Notes: generated from the letters alone by a model not told the origin. Counted from the stretch's first letter, positions 31,843 to 42,727 are shown. The stretch: DNA of 64,000 nt from Zygotorulaspora mrakii (GCF_013402915.1 NC_050719.1:1178001-1242000); one strand, 5' to 3'. Numbers and translations are program-made.

Positions 31843-33801
31843 CTAAATCGTGAGTACATTGAACAATTCTACAACTTTGTCCTCCAGCTGGGGAAATTGG
31901 AGCAGAGTAGGTAAGTTTGAACTTAAAAGTTTTTTGCATTCCCCGGCTTTACCTATACTTAGTAAAACTTGGCAAAGTAAGAGCAATGCTTGTGCTGTAT
32001 GAAAGCAATTTTTGCTTAATTCTGAATCATTTATCATGTCTTTTAATAATGGAATTGAACGCATTGCCAAACTGGATGACAAAAAAATTATGCATTTTTG
32101 AATTTGAAACTGGAATTTCCATCTTGCATCACTTACGCACTCATTGGACTCATTTAATCTTTCATTCACCTTTCTCATGCTGGTTTTATAGTCCTTCATT
32201 GCTATATAGAATTTGATTTCCAATAGTTTCAGCATCTTGAACTGTTCGTTATTTAACCTCGGTGACTTCAGCTTCATCAGGGACGAAGATACTTCATCAT
32301 AATTCGCAGCTTCTAGTGCATCGAAAGCTCTTCGAATATCGTAATCCATTGAACTTAAATTACTCATCGATGCCACCTGGTAAACTTTGCTAACTGATGT
32401 AAACCCTAAGTAATTCCAAAGAGTTGCACTGTATTTAAAAGCTGGTGCAATATTTGATCCGGATTGCAACCTTTGAAGAGCAATCACGATGTATTTCATT
32501 ACTGATTCGAGATATGAAATCGAACTACTGTTATCCATCATTAAAAGTAAAGACTCAAATCTGTATGCATTCTCGAAAACCAATGAATTCTCGTTGTCGG
32601 AGCATGATTTGAGATATCTCACAATTTGATCAACGGTTACTTGAAAATGCTTGGCATACTCAGGGTAGATTTCGATGAAATCCACTACCCATATCATGAT
32701 AAGATTCAATGTTGCTGAATCTTTATTTTCCCTGGCTATTTTTGTTGCCTCTTCAAATGCTTTAATAGCTGCAGGGCAATCATGAAAGCACATATGAAAT
32801 GTTGCCAAGCAAAGAAGAGAAATATGGAAACAACTTTCTTCATTTTGTGTCAACATATAATCAAAATAATTATGAAGGGCGTCCAAAGCATCTTGGTAAC
32901 AATTGGCTTGTACTGCAAGCAAGTACCGTATAATATGAAGGGCAGGAAACTGCGTCATATCACTCGAAGAGAGTTTTTTCGTGATGTCCATTACCGCTGG
33001 ATCCACAGTTCCATTCTTTTGCGCTATATCGTAAATTTGCCAATTCAATATTGATTGAAAATAGGTGTTGTCAATCATTAGGGTAGAGGCATTACTTGAG
33101 TAGATGTCATTTGACAGCTGCCTGAAAAGTGAAATCATTTCTCGATCCTCACTCCGAGGATTTCCTTTGGGCATGAAATCAAACTCTATTTCCTTCACTT
33201 CTGTTTCAATACTGAACCATGTACTAGTCTGTTTGAAGTCGGAGAGGTATTGGGAGAAAGATTCCCATAACGCTTCCTTGTCTTTGAAATCTCCAATTTG
33301 ATATTTTGTGAGACATCTCACCAAATATATTCCAATAAAGCTGGTCTTGGTTATCCTCCTATTAGAGGCACCACCAATGCTCGACTGAGATCGGTAAGTC
33401 TTAACCAAACAATTCTCATTTAGTACTTTCAACAATTGAGTGAAAACGTCTAAACTCTCCATGGACTGTAAGAAGGATATGACTTTAAGCGCGATTTTCC
33501 TCTCATCAAGCCTCAAAAGATAATCAATTAAAGGTCCCAAAGTGGGTATAAGCGGCTTATGAGAAGCATAATTTGGCAAAGATTTTTTCAAGATAGGGTT
33601 TATCTCTAGTGATGGGATGGAAGGTGAAATAACTTTCACGAATACTTTTGGAGGTATTACCAATTCGGTAAAGCAGTGGTAATATATTAGTATCAAAACG
33701 GAAACATCATGAGGTGTAAGTGAAGATCGTATTTGCAATTGGGATGGTAAATGTATGCGCTTCATTACCAATTTCTGCACTTTTTTGGGTCCCTTGTTCA
33801 T
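31843..33801 (-). CDS. APC5: Anaphase-promoting complex subunit Apc5
   Basis: Apc5 is a TPR-rich scaffold subunit of the APC/C ubiquitin ligase that joins the TPR lobe to the platform. The product of 652 residues from the ATG at 33799-33801 (the frame continues upstream only through a GTG) is helical throughout. The N-terminal conserved region begins near LTPHDVSVLILIYYHCF, and repeat-like helices follow, including AIKAFEEATKIARENKDSAT. A second ATG 24 codons... lower down (33765) is an alternative start. Position between MLH3/SRL1 and CLP1 fits YOR249C-YOR250C. The sequence evolves fast and the call leans partly on order. Confidence 0.9.
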   Translation of the reverse strand: MNKGPKKVQKLVMKRIHLPSQLQIRSSLTPHDVSVLILIYYHCFTELVIPPKVFVKVISPSIPSLEINPILKKSLPNYASHKPLIPTLGPLIDYLLRLDERKIALKVISFLQSMESLDVFTQLLKVLNENCLVKTYRSQSSIGGASNRRITKTSFIGIYLVRCLTKYQIGDFKDKEALWESFSQYLSDFKQTSTWFSIETEVKEIEFDFMPKGNPRSEDREMISLFRQLSNDIYSSNASTLMIDNTYFQSILNWQIYDIAQKNGTVDPAVMDITKKLSSSDMTQFPALHIIRYLLAVQANCYQDALDALHNYFDYMLTQNEESCFHISLLCLATFHMCFHDCPAAIKAFEEATKIARENKDSATLNLIMIWVVDFIEIYPEYAKHFQVTVDQIVRYLKSCSDNENSLVFENAYRFESLLLMMDNSSSISYLESVMKYIVIALQRLQSGSNIAPAFKYSATLWNYLGFTSVSKVYQVASMSNLSSMDYDIRRAFDALEAANYDEVSSSLMKLKSPRLNNEQFKMLKLLEIKFYIAMKDYKTSMRKVNERLNESNECVSDARWKFQFQIQKCIIFLSSSLAMRSIPLLKDMINDSELSKNCFHTAQALLLLCQVLLSIGKAGECKKLLSSNLPTLLQFPQLEDKVVELFNVLTI

Positions 33802-33946
33802 ATAACCGTCCCGAATGAAATAGAATATCTGTGGCACTTGTGAAGCGTAAAACGCAATGACTTTGTGAAATATAATAAATAGAGTATCGCAAACAAAATC
33901 ATTAAAGGCTGATACTACACACGAGGCGCAATCAAGTACGTATTGT

Positions 33947-35296
33947 TTACTCTAAGTACTTATATGATGTTAGTATAAGAGCTTTACTGGGAAGATTCCC
34001 CGGTACCGGCACAAGAATCCGCACTTTACGTCTCTTTTCATTCACTTCTGTCACTAAAGCAAACCCGAGGAGTGGAGCTTTGATCACGTCTGCTGAGGGT
34101 GATCTTTTAGGCGCGTAGCTGATTGCCACTAGCGCATGCTGTATGTTGCTGGGATCTATCTCAACAGGTGAAAGTTCGGTTGGTGACAAATCGGAGTCAA
34201 GATCTTGATTCTCAAGAAAATTTTTGGGTTTCCAAGCAGCAATATCTTGGTAGTCAACTCCAACAGCATATGGACTTAAAACCGTTGTATCTGTTCCATA
34301 AAAGTATTCCCGTATCGCACTTCTTTGTAATGATCTCCTGTATATATCATCTAATTTGATAGCGCCACTTAGAGTAGGTAAATTTACAAGATGAACACCA
34401 ATGAACTGTGACAGTTTCTGGGAAATTCTCTGAAGAAAATCTTGTTGATATTCACCAAGTATTACCGCTGCATTAATTTTAAATTGTTTTGCAATATGTT
34501 CCAGGTCACTGAAATCTTCGTCGAGCTCATTCAAGGGCGATGTATCTATTATAGATCCTGATCTACGTACTAGTGAGTCATTACGCAATCTATCGGTAAT
34601 GTTAGATGCCAACTGATCTACCATTTCAAAATATAGGGGCTTGTTCTCTGATATGTTTTCCAAACCAAAATTCTTCACTATCGGTTGCTTACTATGGAGC
34701 TGTGTGGCACCACTGGTCATACTTTGGCCCCATGTACTGCACTGAACGTCTAAAATTGCTGATATAGGTACAGCAGCCACACATCCAGGTGGTGAAAATA
34801 CTGCTTGGGTGGGATTTAAATTCACATATAGTGGCTGATACGCCTTGAACTTTATCGCGTATGAACATAGTGTTCTGCATAACGCAGTCTTTCCAGAGTC
34901 CTGGGATCCCAAGACAAGGATTCGAGGACCATCAAAACTTGAACTTCGCATTTTCTCCAAAGCGAAATGCAAATTATAGACATATTTAGCTGTCGTATTG
35001 GCTGTTATCGAGAGATTGTTTTCATTGAGTGCCGAACATCTCCAGCTTAATACCACGTCTTCAACGCAATATATCGAGAATTTATAGTTTTTGAAGACAT
35101 ATTCCTTATCCGTTGCCAACTCGGTACCAAATATTTCTGCAATACCTGATTTCACTTCAACAGTTAGTGGTGCATCATTTGAGACTTCAATTTTCCATTC
35201 AAAACCTTGTGCAATTGAGAGTTCATGAAGCTCATTATCCCCTTCTATCGTATTGGCCAGTTGAGTACTATCATTTAAGCCGGGAAGAGCCTCCAT
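33947..35296 (-). CDS. CLP1: mRNA cleavage factor IA subunit Clp1
   Basis: Clp1 is an ATP-binding subunit of cleavage factor IA, which works with Pcf11 in pre-mRNA 3'-end processing. The ATG at 35294-35296 (MEALPGLND) gives 449 residues (445 in S. cerevisiae); the frame upstream begins at TTG. An N-terminal beta domain (about residues 20-115) precedes the P-loop GSQDSGKT at 130-137. Conserved SPYAVGVDYQD and the C-terminal EKRRKVRILVPVPGNLPSKA block follow. Fungal Clp1 binds ATP but lacks the RNA 5'-kinase activity of the human protein. It is adjacent to TUM1 as in YOR250C-YOR251C. Confidence 0.97.
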   Translation of the reverse strand: MEALPGLNDSTQLANTIEGDNELHELSIAQGFEWKIEVSNDAPLTVEVKSGIAEIFGTELATDKEYVFKNYKFSIYCVEDVVLSWRCSALNENNLSITANTTAKYVYNLHFALEKMRSSSFDGPRILVLGSQDSGKTALCRTLCSYAIKFKAYQPLYVNLNPTQAVFSPPGCVAAVPISAILDVQCSTWGQSMTSGATQLHSKQPIVKNFGLENISENKPLYFEMVDQLASNITDRLRNDSLVRRSGSIIDTSPLNELDEDFSDLEHIAKQFKINAAVILGEYQQDFLQRISQKLSQFIGVHLVNLPTLSGAIKLDDIYRRSLQRSAIREYFYGTDTTVLSPYAVGVDYQDIAAWKPKNFLENQDLDSDLSPTELSPVEIDPSNIQHALVAISYAPKRSPSADVIKAPLLGFALVTEVNEKRRKVRILVPVPGNLPSKALILTSYKYLE

Positions 35297-35481
35297 ATCC
35301 AACGACAATTGGCCGTTTCATAAGCTCCTGCAATACTTACGCGAGAACTCTTTATTCAATTAATACCATTGATCGACGGCCACTTACACTAATAAGTATC
35401 GCTCCACACGAATGCTGTTATTAGTACAGCAATTCATGAAAGCACAATTACATACTGGTTACTTCTATCTAGGCTGCCAAA

Positions 35482-36393
35482 CTAGTCTCTATTGTTTGCT
35501 AAAAGATCTGGGGGTGATCTAAGCACCCATTCGGTCCAAGAGCCATCGTAAAGCTTAACATCTGTGATACCGGCATATTCAAGAGCAGTCTTTACTATAC
35601 AGGCACTTACACCCGTTCCACACATCACAATAGTAGGTTTAGTTGGGTCAAAAGTATCGTCCAGGTTTTTATAAACCTGTTCAATTTTCTTTTTTGTTGC
35701 TTCAGGAGATTCCGGAAGGGCATTGCTTTCTACCAGCAGTTCAGTGAATGGCAATGGCTGAGTGCCGGAAATGTGACCTGATGGGAAATTTGGCCTTGGC
35801 TCTGGTTCCCTACCTTCAAATCTTCCCAGGGATCTAGCATCATAAACGTTGTATTTCTTCTTCAAGTTACCCTTTTGAACTAGGTCCAATATTGTCTCAT
35901 AGCTTACAACGTTCTCTGAACATAAATTGATATGCGCTTTATAACTCGTAGTTTCATAACCCGAGTAGGTAGTCTTCTTTGCAGTATCTAAAGGGTACCC
36001 AGCTTTCTTGTATAGATTGAAGTTGTTCAGCAAAAACACTGGATTATGGCCGAACATTGATAACGTCCATGCACACCTTGGTGCGCTGAAAGTTCCTATT
36101 CTATCATAAACAACTAAAACGTCGTCTTTGGTAATGCCCAGCTCGCTCATTCCTTTGTTAAATTGTTCTATGGTTGGTGCCATATGAGGGTAGGGAGAAT
36201 TTGTATCTTTAATCCGATCTATATCGAAATATACAGCATTCGGAATACGTTCAACCTCCAAATATTCTTTTTTACCGTCCCTTTTCAAGTTTGGCAAGTA
36301 CCATGTTGAGTCGACTGGTATAACTCGACGGACTGTTTCCTTCTGCAATAGTTCAACAAAAGCTTTGGGACTTAGCAATTTGTAAAGTGACAT
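35482..36393 (-). CDS. TUM1: Rhodanese-domain sulfurtransferase Tum1
   Basis: Tum1 passes sulfur from Nfs1 to Uba4 for 2-thiolation of wobble uridines in tRNAs. The first ATG, at 36391-36393, gives 303 residues (304 in S. cerevisiae); the open frame extends further only through a TTG. Two rhodanese domains are visible: an inactive N-terminal one and a C-terminal one with the active-site cysteine in MCGTGVSAC. The SLGRFEGREPEPRPNFPSGH stretch and the YDGSWTEWVL ending are typical of the mercaptopyruvate sulfurtransferase type. A T12 tract lies just upstream, in the promoter. Confidence 0.96.
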   Translation of the reverse strand: MSLYKLLSPKAFVELLQKETVRRVIPVDSTWYLPNLKRDGKKEYLEVERIPNAVYFDIDRIKDTNSPYPHMAPTIEQFNKGMSELGITKDDVLVVYDRIGTFSAPRCAWTLSMFGHNPVFLLNNFNLYKKAGYPLDTAKKTTYSGYETTSYKAHINLCSENVVSYETILDLVQKGNLKKKYNVYDARSLGRFEGREPEPRPNFPSGHISGTQPLPFTELLVESNALPESPEATKKKIEQVYKNLDDTFDPTKPTIVMCGTGVSACIVKTALEYAGITDVKLYDGSWTEWVLRSPPDLLANNRD

Positions 36394-36660
36394 GATGTGC
36401 TTGGAATTAAGGCAGTGAAACACCTCGAATCCTTCCAAAAGCTCTTATTTATGCTTTTGGTTTTTTTTTTTTGTTGCGTAATGAAAAGCTACATCGCCTT
36501 TTCCATAACACCCTTTGTTACTTTTCGATTTCATATGTACAAGAAACTATATAATCTTGTAGTAGAGCATCATAGCCACGATACAATGTCACAGTAGCGG
36601 AGTTCCTGAAACCAACTACCAAAATCTTGGATTTTCTTGCTTCTGTACTGACCATATGCT

Positions 36661-37242
36661 TCAAAGATGCAATCTGTCCATCAGAGCTTCTTCCAATGCT
36701 GAATCGCTAATGCTTAAGCTTGAAGATGCATCGCTGTCAGAATCATTATTGGAGCCAACGTTTTTACCATTCTTATCTGCTCCACCGTAGATTTTGCGCC
36801 TATTCAAAAGTTTAGATGCTTGCATTTTTTGAAACGCCCTAAGAGTTGTTTCTTCTGTATCAACTTCCGTATATGCTTGTCTTCTAAACGATTCCTTATT
36901 TCCAGACAATGAATGCTTTATTGTTAGATCAGGTTGTTGTTTGTTCGCTTCTTGCTCCTCATGGTAATTCTTTTTCATTCTAGCTTCGATATGTTGTTCC
37001 AGCAGCTTCAAGTGGTTGGCAGATAATTTATAGCTTCTCTTCTTCAAAAAATACTGGGGGGCTTCCAGATTTCTGGAAAGTTCGTCCCAATCAATCTGAT
37101 CTTGATAGTTATCTAGTTTAGATATAGTTTGCCATAGTTGTTTCTCTTTGTCTCTGGTCCATACAAACGGGATTGGGTCCTTGAATTGATCAGGTCTCTT
37201 GCCATGCACTTTTACATATACTAGAGTATTCTTGTTATTCAT
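36661..37242 (-). CDS. ATG29: Autophagy protein Atg29
   Basis: Atg29 forms a complex with Atg17 and Atg31 that scaffolds the phagophore assembly site in starvation autophagy. The 193-residue product (213 in S. cerevisiae) has the family's N-terminal domain (VYVKVHGKRPDQFKDP then FVWTRDKEKQLWQ, with a helical region to about residue 90). A poorly conserved, serine- and acid-rich tail follows that could be phosphorylated (SDSDASSSLSISDSALEEAL). The ATG is at 37240-37242. It is divergent from REV3, as in YPL166W-YPL167C. Confidence 0.94.
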   Translation of the reverse strand: MNNKNTLVYVKVHGKRPDQFKDPIPFVWTRDKEKQLWQTISKLDNYQDQIDWDELSRNLEAPQYFLKKRSYKLSANHLKLLEQHIEARMKKNYHEEQEANKQQPDLTIKHSLSGNKESFRRQAYTEVDTEETTLRAFQKMQASKLLNRRKIYGGADKNGKNVGSNNDSDSDASSSLSISDSALEEALMDRLHL

Positions 37243-37477
37243 TTCTGAAAATCTTTACCTTACAACCTCCTTTGAATTTGAAGGCATTTTTGTTTTACTC
37301 GCTTGACCTTTATTTTCCTGACATCAAATTCGTAATAGTATTACAACGACGTTCTTTTAACAAAACTTCCATAATTCTCAAGTAATGCAGCCAGGTCAGA
37401 AGAATTCTGTTCAACTTAGAAAATTGTGATCGAATTAAATCAGCTGAGCTATATGAATATCCTGAAGATGTTCAAAA

Positions 37478-40400
37478 ATGTCTGATGATGAAACTATGGA
37501 TCAGGCACTGCATTCAACTCTCAATCCAGAGCACATACATTTGCAGTTGAACGCTTATGACTACTACATGACCAAACCTGGCACTCTCGACACAAGGCAT
37601 GGCAATAGCCTACCACTGAACGAATACTTGAAGGTACCGGTTATTAGACTTTACGGCAGTTTATCATCAGGCCACCAAGTCCTGTGTCATGTACATGGAG
37701 TATTCCCGTACTTTTTTTTAGGATATGATGGTAAAGAAACAGATAAGGGAAGTACTGTAAATCAAAAATGTGCTCAGTTACATTTGCAACTGGAGAGTTG
37801 GTGCTGGCAGAAAGCTGACCAGAAGAGAAAGAAAAGGGACGTTAAAAATAACGGTAAGAGGCACTCAAATGGTCTTACGTATATTTCTAATGTTTCAGTG
37901 ATCAAAGGAGTACCTTTTTATGGCTATCATGTTGGATGGTCATTATTTTATAAGGTATCTTTATTAGAGGTCGGGTTTGCGAATAAGTTGGCTGATGGCA
38001 TACGTGATGGTTCAATATTTGGCAGACAAGTAAACTGCTATGAATCGCAACTACCGTACTTGTTACAATTTACTACCGATTTCAATTTATTCTGTTGTTC
38101 TTTGGTGGAGCTTGAAAAATGTTTTTTCAGAACTCCTCTTCTTAATACTGCTCTTGAAATGGACAAACTGTTGTATACTGATGAACTGGAAAAATTTATC
38201 ACTAAATTTTGTGATTTGAAGAATAATGTTCTATCTGACAAAGATTACCCGAGAATTGGGAATGGATTGATTGAAATTGATGTTCTCCCGCAATTTATAA
38301 GAAATATTGATGATTCTCAGTCTAAACAATTACATCATGAATTTATCGAACTATTGGAAGACACCTCTAAATTACTTTGCAAGCCTTACGTTAATTCGAC
38401 TAAAACGATAATGAGAGATTTAGAGCTACAGCGAAGACTGCTTTCGCTAAGTACTTACACTGCTGCACCCTCAATAGATCGAGTTACCAGTGCTAATGTA
38501 TGGCAATCTACAAAGCAATACGCAAGTGATTTTCAAGATGCTATGCGAAGATCAGGCACGAGGAACTCAAAACTACCTGATATAGAAAGTTTTATCAGCA
38601 ATGACGAATCCTTTGAAAACATAAAAAGTCCAACACAATCTTTGAATGAACTATGGCCAATAACTCCAAATATCAATGTTCTTGAGCCTTTAAGTAATGA
38701 ACCGCATGATTTGATTGATACAGTAGAGCATAGGTACAGTGTTACAGACCTCAGTGATGATGAGGACAACAAAGACGAAAATTCAGATCTGAGTGATGAC
38801 AACTTTGAGATAAATTCTGAAAATCAAGGAAAAACATCAAAAGAAATGGAAGGTCATGTAAGCAAAAGAGTTCCAACGGATATGTCAATGACGCAGTCAA
38901 TGGCAAAGAGGATAAAATCGCAATCAATCTCTACAATGAACGCTGCGGACCAAAAAGACTATACGAAACACTCAAGGAGAGGTATAAAGTATGGGAAGAA
39001 CTCTTTCATTTATAAATCTACTTCTCTGAACTACGAAACTATTACGAAAGATTTAGAAATGCAGGGCTACCCAAAGATTGAGTATCTAGGACCATATTTT
39101 GGAAATCCTGTAGATTTAAGAGAGCGACCGTACGTTTACGCTGGAAAAAGATTTGAAATAACATCTAATCATTTGTTTAGCAGAATATCTGTACCTTTTG
39201 AAGATGAGAATCTCGTCATGGACGCAAGAGCGAAAGAAACAGTTTTTTCGTCATGGAAGTATTTAACGAAAGCACCTTCGTACATGGAAGTGAAAAAAAA
39301 CTCAAACCATCAAGCGAGTAAAATTTGTCCTCTTTCCCACGTCAAGAGTGCTGCGTCCAAGCTTGATTCATATTTCAAAACTAATACCGAGGAGAAAGAG
39401 AAGAAGAAAAAAAGCAGTGCAGTTTCAGCGAAGAATGCTCTTACTCATTTAAGTTTGGAAATTCATGCACAAACCAAAGGATCGAAATTACCTGACCCGC
39501 AGAGAGACAGAGTCGAAATGATATGTTGGTGTTTAGAGAAGGAAACGTTTTCTTTTGACCTTGGTATTTCTTATGAAGGCATAATGGTTGTTAAGAATTC
39601 CGATATCAATCAGCAGTTTGAGAGAAAAATTCAGCAAGCTGCCGGAAGAACGCCTATTGCCTTCTATGAAGATGAATTTGACATGTTTGATGCTCTAATT
39701 GACCTCGTTTTGATTCTCGACCCTGACATTCTTTCTGGCTTCGAACTTCACAATGCTTCTTGGGGCTACATTCTAGAAAGGTCCCGAAAAGTTCACCATT
39801 TTGAGGTTGCAGAGGAATTATCAAGAGTCAATCACAATGTCAAAAAAGTAGTAAACGATTTTTGGGGTTACTCGCATGCCTCTGGGATCATGGTGCCGGG
39901 GAGGCACATGATTAATGTCTGGAGGGCTTTAAGATCTGAGCTTAATTTAACGCAGTATACCATAGAAAATATAAGCTACAAGGTATTGCAGGAAAGACTT
40001 CCTCATTTCTCCTTCCAGGACCTTTCCAGTATGTGGAGAGGCCACGAAAGTGTATCGAAAATCAGGACCGTCATCAACTACTGGCTTACTCGTTGTCGTC
40101 TTAATATAGCTCTGCTTCAGAAACAAGAATATATTCCAAGAGTAACAGAGCAAGCGAGATTGACAGGAATAGATTTTTACTCGGTTTATTACAGAGGATC
40201 ACAGTACAAGATAGAATCGATATTAAGCAGAATCTGCAAATCCGAAAATTTTCTTATGTTAGCTCCAAGCCGAAAGCAGGTACAAAAGCAGAAGGCGCTC
40301 GAATGCGTACCGTTGGTAATGGAGCCAGAATCGGCCTTTTACAAGAGTCCTTTGGTGGTTTTAGACTTTCAGTCATTATATCCTTCCATTATGATAGCGT

Positions 40401-41950
40401 ATAATTACTGTTATTCAACTATGATTGGAAGAATTCGTGAGCTGCGTACGAATGACAATGAAATTGGTGTAACTAAAATCTCTTTGAGAAGGAATCTACT
40501 CACACTATTGGAAAAGCATATCAAAATTGCTCCAAATGGCGTTGCTTTTGTAGATCAATCAGTTCGTAAGTCAACTTTGGCAAAAATGCTAGAAGATATA
40601 CTCGATACGAGGTTTATGGTCAAGAAAACAATGTCTGATATGGGTGATCGCAATGCTTCACTGAAAAGAATACTTAACAGTAGACAATTAGCTCTGAAGT
40701 TAATAGCCAATGTGACTTATGGTTATGCATCTGCTTCTTTTTCTGGGAGGATGCCTTGTTCAGACTTGGCAGACACTATTGTTCAAACTGGAAGAGAAAT
40801 ATTGGAAAAAGCTATTGACCTCATTGAAGCAAATTTAAACTGGGGTGCTAGAGTTGTTTATGGGGATACCGACAGTTTGTTTGTTTACCTTCCCGGAAAA
40901 ACCAGAGAGGAGGCGTTCATTATTGGACAAGAAATGGCAAAAGAAGTAACGAAGTGCAATCCTGCGCCCATTTGTCTAAATTTTGAGAAGGTCTATCATC
41001 CTTGTTTGTTACTCAGCAAGAAAAGATACGTTGGCTTCAAGTATGAAACAGCCGATAAAATGCGTCCTACTTTTGACGCTAAAGGTATTGAAACGGTAAG
41101 GAGAGATGGCCATCCAGCTCAGCAAAAGGTTACGGAGAATTGTCTCCGAATACTTTTCGAAACGAAAGATCTATCCCAAGTAAAACAATATGTTCAGAAT
41201 GAATTCAGAAAAATGCATCAGGGACGTATACTGGTCCAGGATTTTTGTTTTGCTAAGGAAGTCAAATTGGGATCGTATAAAAGTGAAGCGACAGCTCCCC
41301 CGGGTGCTGTTGTAGCAACTCGTCAAACTGAACATGATCACCGTGCAAAACCGCAGTATAAGGAGAGAGTTCCATATGTTGTGGTTAGAGGTCCACAGGG
41401 GGCTCGTCTTCGAGATCGCTGTCTCTCGCTAGATGAATTTTTCGCTGATGAGTCTTTAGAGCTCGACTCCGAATACTATATTACGAAGACGTTGGTTCCA
41501 CCACTAGAAAGACTATTTAACGTCCTCGGTATCAGTATTGCCGAATGGGCCTTCGAAGTTCCAAGACATATTAATACTATAAGGAGGCTCGAAATAAGTA
41601 AAGTTGCAGGTGCTGTCGCATTTGTTACCTGTACAAACTGTAGAGAAGAAAATGTTGGTGTTGATGAACTGCTATGTGAGAAATGCCTTCATAATTCAAA
41701 AGAAACAGCTGCCCGTCTTACGCTTAAGAATATCGCAAAGGAAGCAGATTACAAAAATATATCTACAGTCTGTAGAACTTGCTGTTACAGATATTCCCAC
41801 GATGCCAATGAGGTGACGATGGAGATTTCCAGTTTGTGTAACTCGTACGATTGCCCTGTGTTTTATAATAGGCAGAAACTCAAGACATATCTGAATTGCA
41901 AGACATTTCTAAACATAAAAAATGCACTAGACAAGATCAATAAATGGTAA
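37478..41950 (+). CDS. REV3: Catalytic subunit of DNA polymerase zeta, Rev3
   Basis: Rev3 is the family B polymerase that carries out error-prone translesion synthesis with Rev7, Pol31 and Pol32. The 1490-residue product (1504 in S. cerevisiae) has a polymerase N-terminal domain. Motif A is DFQSLYPS near residue 964, motif B KLIANVTYGYASASFSGR, and motif C YGDTDSLFV near residue 1127. The C-terminal CysA (CTNCREE...CEKC, about 1384) and CysB (CRTCCYR...CNSYDCP, about 1430) motifs are complete; CysB holds the 4Fe-4S cluster that recruits Pol31-Pol32. As in other Rev3 proteins, no complete proofreading exonuclease motif is evident. All three catalytic motifs are intact. Confidence 0.98.
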   Translation: MSDDETMDQALHSTLNPEHIHLQLNAYDYYMTKPGTLDTRHGNSLPLNEYLKVPVIRLYGSLSSGHQVLCHVHGVFPYFFLGYDGKETDKGSTVNQKCAQLHLQLESWCWQKADQKRKKRDVKNNGKRHSNGLTYISNVSVIKGVPFYGYHVGWSLFYKVSLLEVGFANKLADGIRDGSIFGRQVNCYESQLPYLLQFTTDFNLFCCSLVELEKCFFRTPLLNTALEMDKLLYTDELEKFITKFCDLKNNVLSDKDYPRIGNGLIEIDVLPQFIRNIDDSQSKQLHHEFIELLEDTSKLLCKPYVNSTKTIMRDLELQRRLLSLSTYTAAPSIDRVTSANVWQSTKQYASDFQDAMRRSGTRNSKLPDIESFISNDESFENIKSPTQSLNELWPITPNINVLEPLSNEPHDLIDTVEHRYSVTDLSDDEDNKDENSDLSDDNFEINSENQGKTSKEMEGHVSKRVPTDMSMTQSMAKRIKSQSISTMNAADQKDYTKHSRRGIKYGKNSFIYKSTSLNYETITKDLEMQGYPKIEYLGPYFGNPVDLRERPYVYAGKRFEITSNHLFSRISVPFEDENLVMDARAKETVFSSWKYLTKAPSYMEVKKNSNHQASKICPLSHVKSAASKLDSYFKTNTEEKEKKKKSSAVSAKNALTHLSLEIHAQTKGSKLPDPQRDRVEMICWCLEKETFSFDLGISYEGIMVVKNSDINQQFERKIQQAAGRTPIAFYEDEFDMFDALIDLVLILDPDILSGFELHNASWGYILERSRKVHHFEVAEELSRVNHNVKKVVNDFWGYSHASGIMVPGRHMINVWRALRSELNLTQYTIENISYKVLQERLPHFSFQDLSSMWRGHESVSKIRTVINYWLTRCRLNIALLQKQEYIPRVTEQARLTGIDFYSVYYRGSQYKIESILSRICKSENFLMLAPSRKQVQKQKALECVPLVMEPESAFYKSPLVVLDFQSLYPSIMIAYNYCYSTMIGRIRELRTNDNEIGVTKISLRRNLLTLLEKHIKIAPNGVAFVDQSVRKSTLAKMLEDILDTRFMVKKTMSDMGDRNASLKRILNSRQLALKLIANVTYGYASASFSGRMPCSDLADTIVQTGREILEKAIDLIEANLNWGARVVYGDTDSLFVYLPGKTREEAFIIGQEMAKEVTKCNPAPICLNFEKVYHPCLLLSKKRYVGFKYETADKMRPTFDAKGIETVRRDGHPAQQKVTENCLRILFETKDLSQVKQYVQNEFRKMHQGRILVQDFCFAKEVKLGSYKSEATAPPGAVVATRQTEHDHRAKPQYKERVPYVVVRGPQGARLRDRCLSLDEFFADESLELDSEYYITKTLVPPLERLFNVLGISIAEWAFEVPRHINTIRRLEISKVAGAVAFVTCTNCREENVGVDELLCEKCLHNSKETAARLTLKNIAKEADYKNISTVCRTCCYRYSHDANEVTMEISSLCNSYDCPVFYNRQKLKTYLNCKTFLNIKNALDKINKW

Positions 41951-42154
41951 AAAGGTCAACAGCTCAATATCATGTAGCTCTATGACAAATGATGTATTTA
42001 TTTAAAATACGCTATGCTTTTTCTCGTAAATAGTTCACCGAGCGAAAATTTTGTAATGCTAAAATAATGGATATATTGCATGGCACATTTGTAAGAAATA
42101 CTTAACTAAGCCATTGAGATATATTAGAATTCGCTTATATCAGCTCTTCTGAAT

Positions 42155-42727
42155 ATGCCTGTATCGAAATCATTGGCAAAGGTCCAAAAGAACCTGAAAA
42201 GTGGAGGTAAAAAGCCAACTATTCACCCCAAAGGTAGAAAATTTCAACAGTTGGCGAGGGCATCTCTTCGTGAAAATAAGATAGCAGCTAAGAAAAAAGC
42301 GCACAACGAACGTAGATCACAGGAGCTGGCACGCATCAAATTCATTCAAGATGTTATCAACATTGATTCATTAAAAGAGAAGCCCACTTTCACTCACGAA
42401 GAATCGGCAGTATTCATTCAGCAATTCATATCAAGAGATGATGAAGAACTGGATAGCTTGAGGAGCAAAAGGAAAGAGAACAGACCACCTGCGAAAAAAC
42501 AATTGTTACTCCAACAGAAAAAGGACTCAGAGATGCAAGAGTTCGAAAACGGATTCCTCTGTCCTGATTTAACTGACGAGAAAAATGTTAAATTCTTGAG
42601 AAAATGGAATAATTCATTTGGAGCTTTGAGCACGTTGAAGCTTGTTAGAATTAACAGATCAGGCGAACAAGTAATAGGAGGTAACACCAACTTGTCACCC
42701 ACAAACGGAGACGTTGACATGGAATAA
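42155..42727 (+). CDS. TMA16: Ribosome-associated protein Tma16
   Basis: Tma16 associates with nuclear pre-60S particles and is conserved in eukaryotes. The 190-residue product (178 in S. cerevisiae) is basic in its first 60 residues (HPKGRKFQQLARASLRENK) and has the family's middle EEKPTFTHEE-like segment and the later LRKWNNSFGALSTLKLVRI. It lies between REV3 and MRX4, with YOR252W as the expected gene. An AAAATTTT RRPE-like core is found at 42045-42052, about 105 bp before the ATG, in line with a ribosome-biogenesis role. Confidence 0.93.
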   Translation: MPVSKSLAKVQKNLKSGGKKPTIHPKGRKFQQLARASLRENKIAAKKKAHNERRSQELARIKFIQDVINIDSLKEKPTFTHEESAVFIQQFISRDDEELDSLRSKRKENRPPAKKQLLLQQKKDSEMQEFENGFLCPDLTDEKNVKFLRKWNNSFGALSTLKLVRINRSGEQVIGGNTNLSPTNGDVDME

